The translations under genes and the position numbers were made by a program. This document shows, piece by piece, positions 1 to 11,400 of a stretch of DNA of 64,000 nt (the first letter of the stretch is position 1; the number at the start of each line of letters is the position of its first letter). A model generated the notes under the pieces. It was given only the letters and a program-made list of their open reading frames with translations. It made no database searches and had not been told where the DNA came from. The stretch comes from Beroe ovata (Eukaryota; Ctenophora; Nuda; Beroida; Beroidae), in contig CAMPET010000080.1 of assembly GCA_946803715.1 (NCBI GenBank), positions 160,853 through 224,852 of the forward strand. Reading direction: 5' to 3'.

Positions 1-34
1 TGTGTGTGTGTGTGTGTGTGTGCGTGTGTGTGTA
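1..34 (+). repeat. (TG)n microsatellite at the left edge
   Basis: An alternating TG run begins at base 1 and lies within the innexin gene, just beyond the donor of loop exon b. A shorter TG run occurs near 264-280. Confidence 0.95.
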
Positions 35-70
35 GCGGAGTTTCAGCTCGATACATAGCACATCGCATAC

Positions 71-224
71 CTCGAACTCCCCCAGAAGCAGTACCGTTAC
101 TAAGAGCGTCGCTACACGCGAGTCGCATCCCCTCTTCTGGCACGACGCCAGGATACGGAGCGAACATGGCCGGGAGATTGTACGCGATCTCCAGCGTGTG
201 GATGCCTTGCGAGTAGCAGTAGTC
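71..224 (-). CDS. Innexin alternative loop-1 exon b (DYCYSQGIHTLE type)
   Basis: This 154-nt exon follows a good acceptor (tttgcag) and ends before a gtatgc donor. It encodes 51 residues plus one base. It starts DYCYSQGIHTLEIAYNLP and continues with APYPGVVPEE, which aligns with DYCWTQGLYTVLEGYDQP and IPYPGLLPDE of exon a at 568-691. Both exons are entered in phase 0 and left in phase 1. Exon b is ten residues longer. The extra part contains a cysteine and an N-glycosylation sequon (NGT) in what should be extracellular loop 1. No second TM1 exon lies between the two loop exons, so a separate innexin gene is less likely than mutually exclusive splicing, although a very short separate gene fragment cannot be excluded. 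The donor gtatgc is weaker than that of exon a. Confidence 0.75.
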
Positions 225-3200
225 CTGCAAACACGCGGCAATCCGTCAATATCAGAGTAGAATATGTGTGTGTGTGTGTGGGTTTTGATCGAGAGAGTAC
301 AGATCAGCTGGTTATCGGTCTGGGTAGCTCCAGTAAAATTCTATATTTGTAGACAACAAATTGGTACGATTCCTCTTTCTACGGTCATGTTGTAAATTTT
401 TCTTTGCGATTGTTTACAATCGCTGACCATCCAGAGAGATTTTCTTACAGAATATACGGAGTATATGATTCCATCAAAAAGCACATACACGGGCGCCACG
501 CAGACCAGCTGATATGCCACACACCGATGCACACCCACACACACACACAGTTTTAATCCATACTCACCCTTTAATCTGACTGGAGTACAGGGAGGTGCCT
601 CATCAGGCAGCAGTCCCGGGTACGGGATATTGTATGCGGGTTGGTCGTAACCTTCTAGTACAGTGTAAAGCCCCTGGGTCCAACAGTAATCCTGGGCGTG
701 CGGGAAGGGTGTGGTCGATGCGTGGGGTGGGGGTGAGTGCTAGAGTTTCGTATCCATGGTGATGGTGATTTGTGAGTTATCATGACTGTGGACTGGAGAT
801 GGGGGATGGGCAAATGGCTTGTGAGTTGCGGGGCATGCAGGCAGATGAACATGTGGGGATGAGTATTGATTATCATATGGCCAGAGAGAGTGAGTGATTG
901 GTACTGATGCTGCGGACTTGAGGATGGAAATGGTCGTGAATTCCATCGCATGAATGACGCAGTCTACTCGATGAGGTGAGCCGTGTGATTATGATAACTC
1001 CGAAACTCCGCGGCTCAAGCCCCCAGGAAGCAGTCTTTTCCATGTAGATCCTCCCAAATCCCAGATGACAACAGCGACTATGGCCGGAAGAATACCCGCG
1101 AGTGATATGAACGCTTACCTCTGCGAAAGTTGATCCAAACTTTTTGAAGCCATCACAGCTGATAACACTACCGGTGTACTGCCTAACCGTTACCGTGGTT
1201 CCCATGACAACAAGGAGAACAAACATGAAACTCCGGTTTAGCTGGTCCCAGCCGTCATCGATTGTTATTCCCTGGAGAATGATGCGTTAGACAAACACAA
1301 GGAAATGTTTTATTTGCAATTCTCAACTGGAGCTGCAGACACTTTAGATCTTCTTGTACTCTCTGCTGCAGGCCAAAAAAACCTTTTTTGTGGCGAAATT
1401 TCCGAATTTTACTAACCCATTGGCTGGCACACAGCTCGTTATGGTAGCGAGAGAAGGCTGTTTTTGGTGACATTTCGCAGAGAACTGTTGGACCCAGGGA
1501 CGTTACACGCGACGTATACTACTACAACATAACACGAATAGCTAGGAGGAGTATAAAGAGAGGAGAGCTAGTATACACTGGAGCGAAGGAGGGAGAGAGA
1601 GAGAAAGAGAGAGAGGTAAGTAGAGAAGGAGATTAGCTGGGCGTCTCGCATATAATCGCTCTCCTCCGTCATTGGCCTCAATTACTACTACTTGTTTTCC
1701 CGGTCAGATATATATAATGAACAGCTCTAAACATCGTGTGTTTGTATGTGTGTTTGTGTGTGTGTTTTTGGATTGTTGTAGTCATGGTAACCAGCGATCG
1801 ATTAGGATCACACGGCAGACAAATTATGTACTAGGTGCATCCACCTGGACCACACACAGTTTACATAGACTACCTTGGAGCATCGCAGATAGTATGAGGT
1901 AATGAGGAGATTGAGGATAGAGGAGAGGAATGAGGAAAGGGAGTGAATCGGATTCTAATGAGTCTCTCTTCACAGACAATTCTCCTAGGAAGGGCTGGGA
2001 GTACACATAACAACAAGCATTATTATAGAGAGGGCCGAAGGTGTGAGATATATCATATCTCCTATAATTAGAGGCAGTGATATAATATCAGGGTGTGCGC
2101 ACATCTCCATTGGTTATAATTAGGAGTAGTAATTATACCTGGATCCCGGCTACTTACCCATTGTGTACTGCTCGATCCCACCACCTGGGCCCCGAATAAT
2201 TACCCCGGGTAACAACTCGATGCCCCTTTATAATAACTGTCACAATGTGGGACAGTTTAGTGAAGGGGGTTGTTGGGATGGCAACAGAAAGCGGTTTCTC
2301 TCTCGCAGTGATGCAACGTTTATAGGGCTCTCTGCGGTGCAGAGGCCACAGTATTATTATAGTCAGCGCAGCTCAGTGGGTAATTTCGATGAGCCGCCAT
2401 ATGTGCCAGCCAAGGTTTCTTTTTCTCGGATTGAACGCGCTTAATTTTTCACTACTCGAAAAAATTTATTGACTGGAACCTCGTCCGACCTCAGAACCTG
2501 AGGTCGAGTGAGGTTCCAGATCCCTTCAAAGATCCCTTACCAGAACTGGATGTAAAAGCTGCCTCAGATTATTGTGAGGAATCATAAATTGAACAAAAAA
2601 CCGCCTCGAAAACTCCACTGAAAGAATCAAACCCAACAAAATATTTCCTTGAACAACAATAATTATCGGAAATCGAGAAACTAAAATTTTACTAACCAAA
2701 ATTTTCGGGTTTAACAGCCGTTGGATATGACTGAAGAAGATCATGATTGCAATGATGACGTAGTAATAACCCTAGGAGCTGGAATAGGGATAATCTCGAG
2801 AAAATTTATTCCCTCAAGACACATTATTTTCGATTTACAATCATAACAGACGTTTGAAACGAGGAAGGATCAAAACACAAGATGATCATGATCAACATCA
2901 AACTCAGACATGGTCATAATATATAGCTAAATCATCTGCGAGAAATGTCAGGTATAGCTTGGTAGAAGTAGTAGCTCGCACATCGATCAAGTCACGTGAC
3001 TGGATCACGTGTATGACTTGATATAGATCTATAATAGATGTATCACTATCTCTCTCGTCATTATGGTGTAGAAGTATATAATATCAATCATGCGCTCGCA
3101 CATGGTTAATTGGATTATAACTGATCAATCAGATGTCCAATTAATTATCGCGCGGCACGTACCTTTAATGCACTATAACACTTAACGAATATCACACGTG

Positions 3201-5591
3201 GGATCAGAGCTATGCAAAATGAGGATTTTTCACGAAGATTTTTGACTGAAAATATGTGACGACAAGTATTAAAATACACTCTCTCCTCCAGGCTTGCTCT
3301 ATCTTTTCATAGTACAGTGTAGAGCTGATATTTGTGTTGGGAAGCCAGTATCAGCTCTGAATACTGACGAAACAGCTATTGTTGGTCAGACAATATGTAC
3401 TGTGCGACACACACACTAGTACGTGGTAGCTGTCTGTGTCACGACCAATCAAATTACAGATCGGTGATCACGTGACGGGTCTAATCCAATTAGAATGGTC
3501 AGGGAAGTGGGATGTGTGAGGTACGCACGTTCTGACATTGTTCCGCTTCTGCCTAAAGGTGACATAATCATCATAGTGACCTTTCATGACTCTCGCAATA
3601 CCTTGACACACATATGGTCTTGTTGAAAGAATTTGTTGTCTAAGTACAGACAGGCGCGATGCACGATCTAGGATACTAGGATAAACGTCACACCCGGCCA
3701 CTCCATGGATGGTGAATAGTTACTCGGTATTCCAAAAATGGGCAACTATCCTACATGATGAGTGCACACTCACAGTTTTACTCTGCCATATTGAAATATG
3801 CATAGGAGATAGGCTGTCTTGAACACGACATTTTGAGCAAAAAAGACAGGATGCAGAATAGAAGACATAAAGTCACCTAAAAGAATCTAAACGCAGCGCG
3901 TCTGTCAAAATTGAACGAAACAAAAATTACAAGTTCAGTAAGAGTGTAGAAAATAAAAGATTTCGGTAAATCTGAAAATATTCCTCCAGTTGTAGTAGTG
4001 ATATAGGTATCAGTGAAACTTGCATTCCCGTGTATCATGTTGAAATCTGTGCTCATGGGTGTATGGGAGCAATTACACGGTGTAATCACTGTAACAACTG
4101 GGAGTAGACCGGAAATCCAATAATTGCGGACTATTCATTAGGAGCACCTCCCCTAATCATGATTTTAGTATATTTTGTGACCAAAGTGCATGGAACTTGT
4201 GACCAAAGTTCTCGGATCTTGTGACCTTATCATATGATCCATGGTCGTAGCTCACTGATCATCCGTTGACTACGGTCGGTAGCATGTAGTCATGGAGACC
4301 TTGAGTCTTGATCTTGTTCCAGGGCACATAACTCGATAGATAGGTAGATCAATAAGTATCCATGATAATTTGAGATACAGTATCGTGATGTTGGAAACTT
4401 TACTACTTTAGTGATATCAAAATGGAGTCGACCCTGAGTCTAGCAATATAATTGTCTCCAAATTTAGTCTCCATTTGTCTCAAATATCTAGCAATCTCCC
4501 TGATACAGCTAGCTCAATTTCTATTACATCAATCTTTCGTCACTCCCAATCATACGTCAACCCTAACCTGCACTAGCTATTGATTCTACATAGAGGATGA
4601 TTTCTACCTGTCGTCACCCTCAAATTACAACTTATAATAATACAGCTGCAAATTAATAATTATTGAGCTAGTCAATGATTCCTTGATTAAGTTTTTTCCA
4701 GCAAAACGTACTTACTTTTCTGAAGAAAGCCATCATCATTCATCCCAAAATCGACCACAACAATAACCTTTAACTCCACTGATCAAACAAACAACCATAA
4801 TATAGAAACTACACCGTGTACAACAGCAAGCATATGAACCATTGCTTATATATTAACAAAAGAAAATGAGAGAGAGAGAGTGTGTGAGCGCGGATCTAAT
4901 CTGATCTAAAATCCAATACCATTTCTTCAAGCACTCTCTTTCTCCTGCGCATGTCTAACCCCACTTATGTATGTTGAACATGGGTCAACATGTATAGTCT
5001 CAGTGGGATAGTGATTGTATTGCTGTCCAAGAATCATGCATCTGGTTCTATACCGACACTACCAACAAATTGCCTAGTCCAATAGCAATTATTTCAGACA
5101 AAGGAATCAGCTATCCCGGATTGTGAGGTAGAAAAAATGAGCCAATTGTTAATTGGGCTCTTTTATGACAGTCATAAAGAACAATCGGATCCAAACACAG
5201 ATTTTTACCTGGATCACAAATCACAATGGATCTTAACCAAACTCAATTCAGAAGTTTATCGAACCCTAATTGGTTAAATGAGTCATGAATTAGCATAAGT
5301 AAAGATTAAATCAGTACTTATTGAAGAACAATAAACGGCATGAAACGTAGACACAGATATCAGGGTCTTTATCTGGGTCACTATTGATCCACACCAAGGC
5401 TTAGATAATTAGTTGATTGGTTAGTTATAATCACACCTTAATTGAGTCATGAGTTGAAGTAATAACTTTAAATGATAATTGGTTTTTGAAATGAAAATCA
5501 TTGAATTTATCAGATTCAACTACTCACTTTGAAGGGAGTAACTCCTTTGAATTTTGAGAGTATGTCTAGCATTACGTAACGTGAACCGCTC
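71..5591 (-). CDS. Innexin gap-junction/hemichannel subunit, N-terminal core exons (3' end off the window)
   Basis: Innexins are four-pass membrane channel subunits. Reading leftwards on the minus strand, the exons are 5591-5528 (N-terminus, MLDILSKFKGVTPFK), 1271-1119 (GITIDDGWDQLNRSF, TM1, RQYTG, ISCDGF) and then one of two loop exons, 691-568 or 224-71. Phases fit throughout: exon 5591 is entered with one base and leaves in phase 0, exon 1271-1119 is 51 whole codons, and both loop exons are phase 0 in and phase 1 out. The two cysteines expected in innexin extracellular loop 1 are present (ISC in the TM1 exon, DYC at the start of the loop exons). TM2, loop 2, TM3, TM4 and the C-tail must lie beyond position 1. 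The MLDIL methionine is the canonical innexin start, but the frame stays open upstream of it into several candidate first exons. The family assignment is very likely; the exact transcript set is inferred. Confidence 0.88.
568..691 (-). CDS. Innexin alternative loop-1 exon a (DYCWTQGLYTVLE type)
   Basis: This 124-nt exon has acceptor cgcccag and donor gtgagt. It encodes 41 residues plus one base, from DYCWTQGLYT through IPYPGLLPDE to PVRLK. The pattern DYCW..GLYT followed by PYPG is what innexins show after TM1, in the first extracellular loop. It continues in phase 0 from the TM1 exon (1271-1119). This is probably the default form because its sequence is closer to the family consensus and its donor is stronger. 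It forms the docking surface of the channel, so replacing it with exon b should change docking or gating. Confidence 0.85.
1119..1271 (-). CDS. Innexin TM1 exon
   Basis: The exon is exactly 51 codons, with acceptor ttctccag and donor gtaagc, phase 0 at both ends. It reads GITIDDGWDQLNRSF, then the hydrophobic TM1 segment (MFVLLVVMGTTVTV), then RQYTGSVISCDGFKKF, the start of extracellular loop 1 with its first cysteine. WDQLN just before TM1 and QY.G just after it are innexin hallmarks. It is the common exon that both N-terminal modules (5591-5528 and 1484-1417) can join in frame. Confidence 0.9.
1417..1484 (-). CDS. Possible alternative innexin N-terminal exon (module B)
   Basis: This is a 68-nt candidate exon with acceptor ccaacag and donor gttagt. 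Entered in phase 1 it is open and leaves in phase 0, so it can replace exon 5591-5528 upstream of the TM1 exon. It encodes LCEMSPKTAFSRYHNELC and ends ASQW. Two start exons with a matching phase-1 donor lie upstream on the same strand: ATG at 2161 (ATG G, gtaagt) and ATG at 4743 (28 coding nt, gtaagt). The peptide is not a recognisable innexin N-terminus and the donor is weak, so this rests on phase agreement only. Confidence 0.35.
1591..1616 (+). repeat. (GA)n microsatellite
   Basis: A GA-rich run lies upstream (minus strand) of the module B exon. On the minus strand it gives a long pyrimidine tract before a ctccag. Confidence 0.85.
2158..2161 (-). CDS. Possible minimal start exon for module B
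   Basis: On the minus strand an ATG plus one G is followed directly by a perfect gtaagt donor, giving a start exon with only four coding bases. About 70 bases upstream is a TATA-like ttataaag on the same strand. The phase-1 exit matches the entry of the exon at 1484. Strong donor and phase are the only evidence. On the other strand an unrelated frame stays open from about 2133 to 2444. Confidence 0.3.
4716..4743 (-). CDS. Possible start exon for module B (MNDDGFLQK)
   Basis: ATG on the minus strand opens nine codons (MNDDGFLQK) plus one base before a gtaagt donor. Its phase-1 exit fits the module B exon at 1484 and does not fit the TM1 exon directly. The frame is also open for eight codons upstream of the ATG, so it could instead be an internal exon. 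Nothing in the peptide is recognisable. Confidence 0.28.
5528..5591 (-). CDS. Innexin N-terminal exon (module A)
   Basis: The exon is 64 nt with acceptor cttttcag and donor gtgagt. With one base donated upstream it reads SGSRYVMLDILSKFKG then VTPFK, and runs in phase 0 into GITIDDGWDQLN of the TM1 exon. MLDIL...K is the usual innexin start, normally lying in the pore funnel. The open frame before this methionine (SGSRYV) has no stop, so first exons ending in phase 2 would add an N-terminal extension rather than only a 5' leader. Confidence 0.85.
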
Positions 5592-7996
5592 CTGAAAAGT
5601 GGAAATCAGTTAGTTACTTAATTACATAATTAGTTAATCGGTCATTAATGATTACATTCAATGATAATTTTACGAGAATTTCTAGAAGTACTAGGAATAA
5701 TTATTCTGTGGTCACGTGATTATTTTGTTGATATCGTCATTTTGATGACATGTGCCTGCTTTGACCAAGTCAACAAGTTATAGTAGGAATCAAAGATTAC
5801 TAATTTTGATGATAGAGTTATGATATGGATTATGGAATTTACATGTACAGATTGCAGAATCCATCCCAAGAATTACTACCTTTGACAGTTAGTGATTGTA
5901 TGATTTCGGAATTACTCCTTCAGCATACAGACAATTAGCAGCTACTTATTAAGCGAGGATCAATACAATGATTAATCCTAGCAAAAATTCAGAGAAAAAT
6001 ACGATCTTGATATATATATTTTAAAGAACATATTATGATCTTGATACAATTGCCACTGCGATAGTTACTGTCTAATTCAGTAGCCTCTCTTCCCACCTCA
6101 CTACAGGGTTAGTTGATTAGGCACCTTGTAACCATATTCTACTCAACCAATTGAAGACAACAGCACAAAATTTGATTCAATATAATTTAGTATGCTTGAG
6201 GTGGGCAGCGAAAAGTGTAAGTGTAACGGGATTTTGTTAATTAATTGAAGTTTATTGAAGTGCAGTTTTCATGACGATATGGGTGGTTTTGTTTCTGTGG
6301 GTGAATGAAATTTTCTCCTCGAGAGAGAAAAATTGCGAAACCCCCAGTTCCTTCCAAAAAAAGCTATTCCCTCAGTGGATTCAGGTGTATACCTGCTCTT
6401 TGGAGACCCTCGAGTCATCGTTCATAGAAACACATTTGCAAAATCTTGACATCAGCTAGTCACATAGAACTATGTACTAGAATTAGAAAGCAATGGGCAG
6501 TGATTTGGTTAAGGTAAAGTATTGGGACCAGTTAGGTATTGAGACAAGTTTTTTGCGGATGTCTAAAAACCCCTGGAGACAGGTTTTACTTTTAGGTCAT
6601 GTGGGTCGGTTCAGCCACAAAAGAATCAGCAGAAACTCTATTCAACCACCCAAAACACTGATGTTTATCAAATATGTTGCACGGGTACTAGCAATAAATC
6701 ATCTCCAATTAACCAATTATCTCCAACTAATCAATTACATTAATCAACACGTCATCGACTCGCCGACAGTCAGTACCACTATGGGCACTTAATAGGGCAA
6801 GACAACTAAACAAATTATCTGCCTGGAAGACGACGACAGGGACCAAACAAACATGTTCACTGACAATCATCGTACACAAACAGTGTAAGATCAACAAAAA
6901 ATATAGAAGAGAGGGTAGATGCGAGCTACCGTACCATCAGGCGTGCAGGTTGTGAGCAGCTAGACCAACGAACTTGAGGTTCTCTCCCTTTATCTATATC
7001 GAGCTGAGCTCTATAATCGATCCCAACTGATTTATATATAGATGATAAGTGTACGCAAAATTTGACGTTTGACCAACGCGCCTGCATCTAATATAAATCA
7101 GAGTGCTTTGAAGATGTGCGGGTATACTATACCCTAGGTTTTCGAATAATAATTTGCATTGTAAACTATTTATAAGATTAAGTTTTGTTCATCCTCCGAT
7201 TATCATTACCTGAGTACATGACTGTTTCAAAGCCCCCTCCCCATACAATACAGCATGAGCTGAGCAGCTGACTGATTGAAAAAAACACACACAAGAGAAA
7301 AACCTGTGATGTGAAAAACATATATCTCCCATCTACTGCAATGCCAGATTTTTATTGGAGTGCGCGGTGCGTGTACAGATGCGTGTGCGTGCGTGTATAA
7401 ATGCGTGTGACGCTAAAATATGAGTCGATGTATTTCTCATGACAAGATTCATGATCATGACTGGTGTATATATAGGTATGAGGATTGAATATTAGAGGGA
7501 GAGAAGGGGAGAGCTGATGACCCAGCTGGAAAATACATGGTTGGAGAGAGAATGAGGATGGAGGTAAATAATATAAAAGTGTCCTCTCTGTACGATTCTA
7601 AACCTTTATTTCTGATCACGTGACAAGACTTGACGTTTCTCAGTGGCAGGCAGACACTTGATGGAGAACAAGATGAATTTAAACGAATATATTTGACCAT
7701 CATGCGAGTTTGACATTCATAAATGATGAACGTGATCGTACAGGCATGAAATGGAATGATTGAGTGATTGCACGGAAGGATGTATAATATGATGCTTGAG
7801 CACAGCTTGTTTTTGATGGAGAATGTTCATTAACTGATCAAAAAGATATTTGTAGTCAGAGCAAAACCGTTCATGATCGCATTGAACTGAACAACTGTCT
7901 TACGGCATGTGAAGGGGAAATACTGAATGGGATACATATCACTTCATTTCACAACCATGAAGTATTGAAGTATCTACTTCACAATTATATACTTAC

Positions 7997-8418
7997 GATT
8001 TGGAAGATTCTCCATGGTGACCGTGGTGACCATGGTGATGCGAATGCTCCCTCTCCTCATGCTCAACTGTGATGTCATGATGCTTCGTGAAGGACGGATC
8101 GTGATCCCCGAACTCATCCAACTCTTCGAACCCCTCATCATGATCCCCGTCATCGCTCATCCGAGATCCCGATCTGCTGGACCGGGAGGATTCCCTGCTC
8201 CGGGACCTACTGGACCGGGACCCACTTCGTGAACTGTTCCGTGAGGAGCTACGGGATCGACTGCCTGATCTGCTCCGGGACCGAGATCGGGACCTGGGAC
8301 TCCAACCCCCTCCTCCTCCTCCTACTCCACCGCCCCCATGCGAAGACATCAGGGACATCCGGCTTCCGGATTCGGAGTCCATGTTGTTTGAGTATTCGGG
8401 ATCGTCGTCATCATACAT
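7997..8418 (-). CDS. Candidate alternative first exon of the innexin gene: RS-rich N-terminal extension
   Basis: ATG at 8418 in a good context (gaaccATGt) opens 140 codons plus two bases before a perfect gtaagt donor at 7996. The peptide has an acidic start (MYDDDDPEYSNN), a glycine run, about 20 RS/SR dipeptides, an acidic stretch (DDGDHDEGFEELDEFGDHD) and a histidine-rich tail (HHHGHHGHHG). The phase-2 exit fits the innexin N-terminal exon at 5591, giving ...SSKS-SGSRYVMLDIL. RS domains are typical of splicing factors, so this could instead start an SR-protein gene, but no RRM or other matching downstream exon is visible. Coding status is convincing from composition and donor; linkage to innexin is inferred from phase and order. 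Confidence 0.6.
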
Positions 8419-8444
8419 GGTTCGCAGTCAGAGTCTCCAGGTAG

Positions 8445-11400
8445 GAGTTAGGGCTTCCAGTGGGATGCCTTTGGAGAGCGGAGACAATGTGTGATACGGG
8501 ATTTCAGCTTTCAAAGGTGTCAAGGTGTCCTTCAGGATCTATAGATTTGGGTTGATCCTTTCATGGATGCAAAAAAGTATAGTATAGAGATTAATTCGCG
8601 AGATTGGAGGATATCAATGACTTGAAATTTTTGAAAAAATAGTATAGAAAGACCGTCAAATTTCTTTCAGATAAAGTTGCTTCTTAAGCCACAAGGAGAT
8701 TGGAAGACACAAATGAAAATGTCCGGAACAATCGGAAGACATTACTCTCAGAGGCACACCATGAAACGCAACGATTATCCACTTAAGTCATTAACAATTA
8801 TGACATCTTTGAAAGACGGGATTGGCAGGGTGTGTTTGACATTAATCGTCGACATCAAAGAAATGGGATAATGGCGTGTATGTGTGTAACGGCTAACGGA
8901 AGGCAAGAGTATTATAGTCAAAAAGTTTTCGACTGATTACACCGGATTCATTTCAGTCAAGTAAATGATCTGGCCAGTTCACTAGGAAAGAGAAACAGCT
9001 AATAACCAAATATTTGCCCTAAATTCCGAGATGCTCTGTTCCACCCAAAACATTTGGTAACACAACGTAAATTGGTTACCATGGAAGCAGCAAAACGTGA
9101 ACTACCAAAGAACTGAAGTGACTCAGAGGCAGACAAGCAAACAAAAGTATGCTGCTGTCTATGCACGGTCTAAAATCAATACAGTCTGCTGTTGTCTGTG
9201 CTTCAACAATCAATACATCTAAATGATATAATAGTAAAACAAGCTTTACTAAATCCCTAGTACGACATCATGGATGGAAGGAATAGCGTTGTGGTAGCTA
9301 GAACAATTGATTTCATCCCCAGGTTCATAAGTCAGATCATTGTGTATAATACAGACGTTGATTTCTATATGATATTGAGTTGAAATGGAAAAGCACAAAT
9401 GAGCTACAAAATATGTCCACTCTATATTTTCAACTCGTTTGTTCCATGGAGGACTTGGGTCACTGTACTAGAGATCAATTATGGAAGTTAATGATCAACC
9501 GAACAAGCGTTCAAAAGCAGGAATACTCATTGAAGTAAGGCTCAAATAAATCCAAAGCCCCGCGAAGCGGACTGTGAAGTATTAATCCTGCACACACAAG
9601 TAGGAATTCATCATCTTATCTGCAGTAAACAAATGATGACTGTGTACACATATATGATGCTTGAGTATGCCTTTGTGGGGAACCTAATGATCATAACAAC
9701 AACAGCACTTAGCCATGATGGTATATACGCTAATGAGGTTCTAACACTCAGAAATCCAATGCTCGGAATTCTAATCCATTGAAGTCACTTCTTGGTTTAA
9801 GGAGGGCTGGGTTGTTCAAATTTCTTATAATTCTAAAGTTCTCTAATCTCTTCAAAGTCACTTCATGTTGTGAATGACCAAAATTAGAGCTCATTCTATG
9901 CTTTGGACTTTGATTTTGTTCTGAAAATTCGTTCACGAACTTCTGATGAATGACTGGAGCTGCAATCTGCATATGAATGGAATAGAACAAGACAACAACA
10001 AAACTTAGTTCTCTAGAAAACTGCAGATGCTGGACGCTCTATTCTCTATCAAAGCTAAATTCTATCGAAGCCAGCAGTTCTTGATAAATACGGGCAGAAT
10101 TGCTCTAGCTTGAAGAGTGAAATTGATATGAACTCGTTACAAAAATCACCAATTTCACAATCATTATGCAGTAAATAAGCGCTTGAGGTCTATTACATTG
10201 AGTCTTGGAAAACAGTAACTGCAATACGAGAGGAGAAGACAAAATTCTACGGTCTAACCAGAGAATACCATCTTTCTAAATCATGAAGCATATTCAACCC
10301 ATGAAATAGATGAATCTAACCAATGTTATGATGCTGGAAAAGCATGGTAGAAGCTTCATGAGCAAAACCAATCGCTTTATATCTAGCAAACCACAATCAT
10401 CACAAATAACCTTCTATAATAGGAGAGAGTTTTTATCCAGTTTCTTTGACAACAATCAGAAAACACACAGTATACGCACATGTATACAACATTATATAAA
10501 GCAGGCATATTTGTTGCTGACAAAAATCGATCGTGGTCAAGTGAAGACATGTGTGTCTGAGGAATAACATAGGAATTTTGAGCTTATCGGCGCATCTGTG
10601 ATGAAGATTCGCAGAAGAAGAAAAACGTGTATTGTAGTTGCACAACACACAGTCCTGCAAGACACATTAACTGGTATAACACATGGAAATAAAACAAATT
10701 CTAGTATATAAATTTGACGGTCCAGATCATTTGAGTATTATGAAGCCAAAGAACTTGCCGTTGAAAATTACAAGGTGTATTCTTCACATTTTGGTATGAT
10801 AATTTCGTACATAGAATGATAATCATGCTTCCAATGCTGCATAAGCAATCTACCAACGAAAAGAAATTGGTGCATTTTACCAGCCCAGATTCCATTCACA
10901 CCGAATTTCAAGTACGCATATTTTGAGAAGTTTCACTGAAGACATTTCTTTTACCATACACAAGCCATTCATCATATCTATTAAGTGGCCATACAGTTAG
11001 CTATTCATATAAGATCGTCATAAGCAGTGGAGACCAATAAAAGTCTGGCCCTGGCTTCAAACAAATGAATGACAAGAGATCTTGTTGATCTTGAGAGGTA
11101 TTAGAGTATAAAAGAATCACTTAGGTACCTATATGACCTCGGTAGGAGACCAGCCAATTTACATAAAAACACCCGAACTAGCCTGACAGAAGGATCATTT
11201 GTCTTTAAAACACTCGTATAATGTACTGTTGTATGATCATATACTGTTGATGGTAAATAAGTGGTCATGCTCAATATACTAGGGTCGCTAAAGCAATTAC
11301 ATAGATCAGTTCTTGTTATTAGACTCTGCCCATGTTATAACCAGCTAAGATCATCCAGGAATCAAGACTAAAGATGTTATTCTCAAGCAACAGAGGGAGG

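Noticed and set aside
7993-8444. Plus-strand frames of 71-72 codons opposite the RS-rich exon
   Set aside because: Antisense of a repetitive RS/Gly-coding exon, which leaves other frames open.
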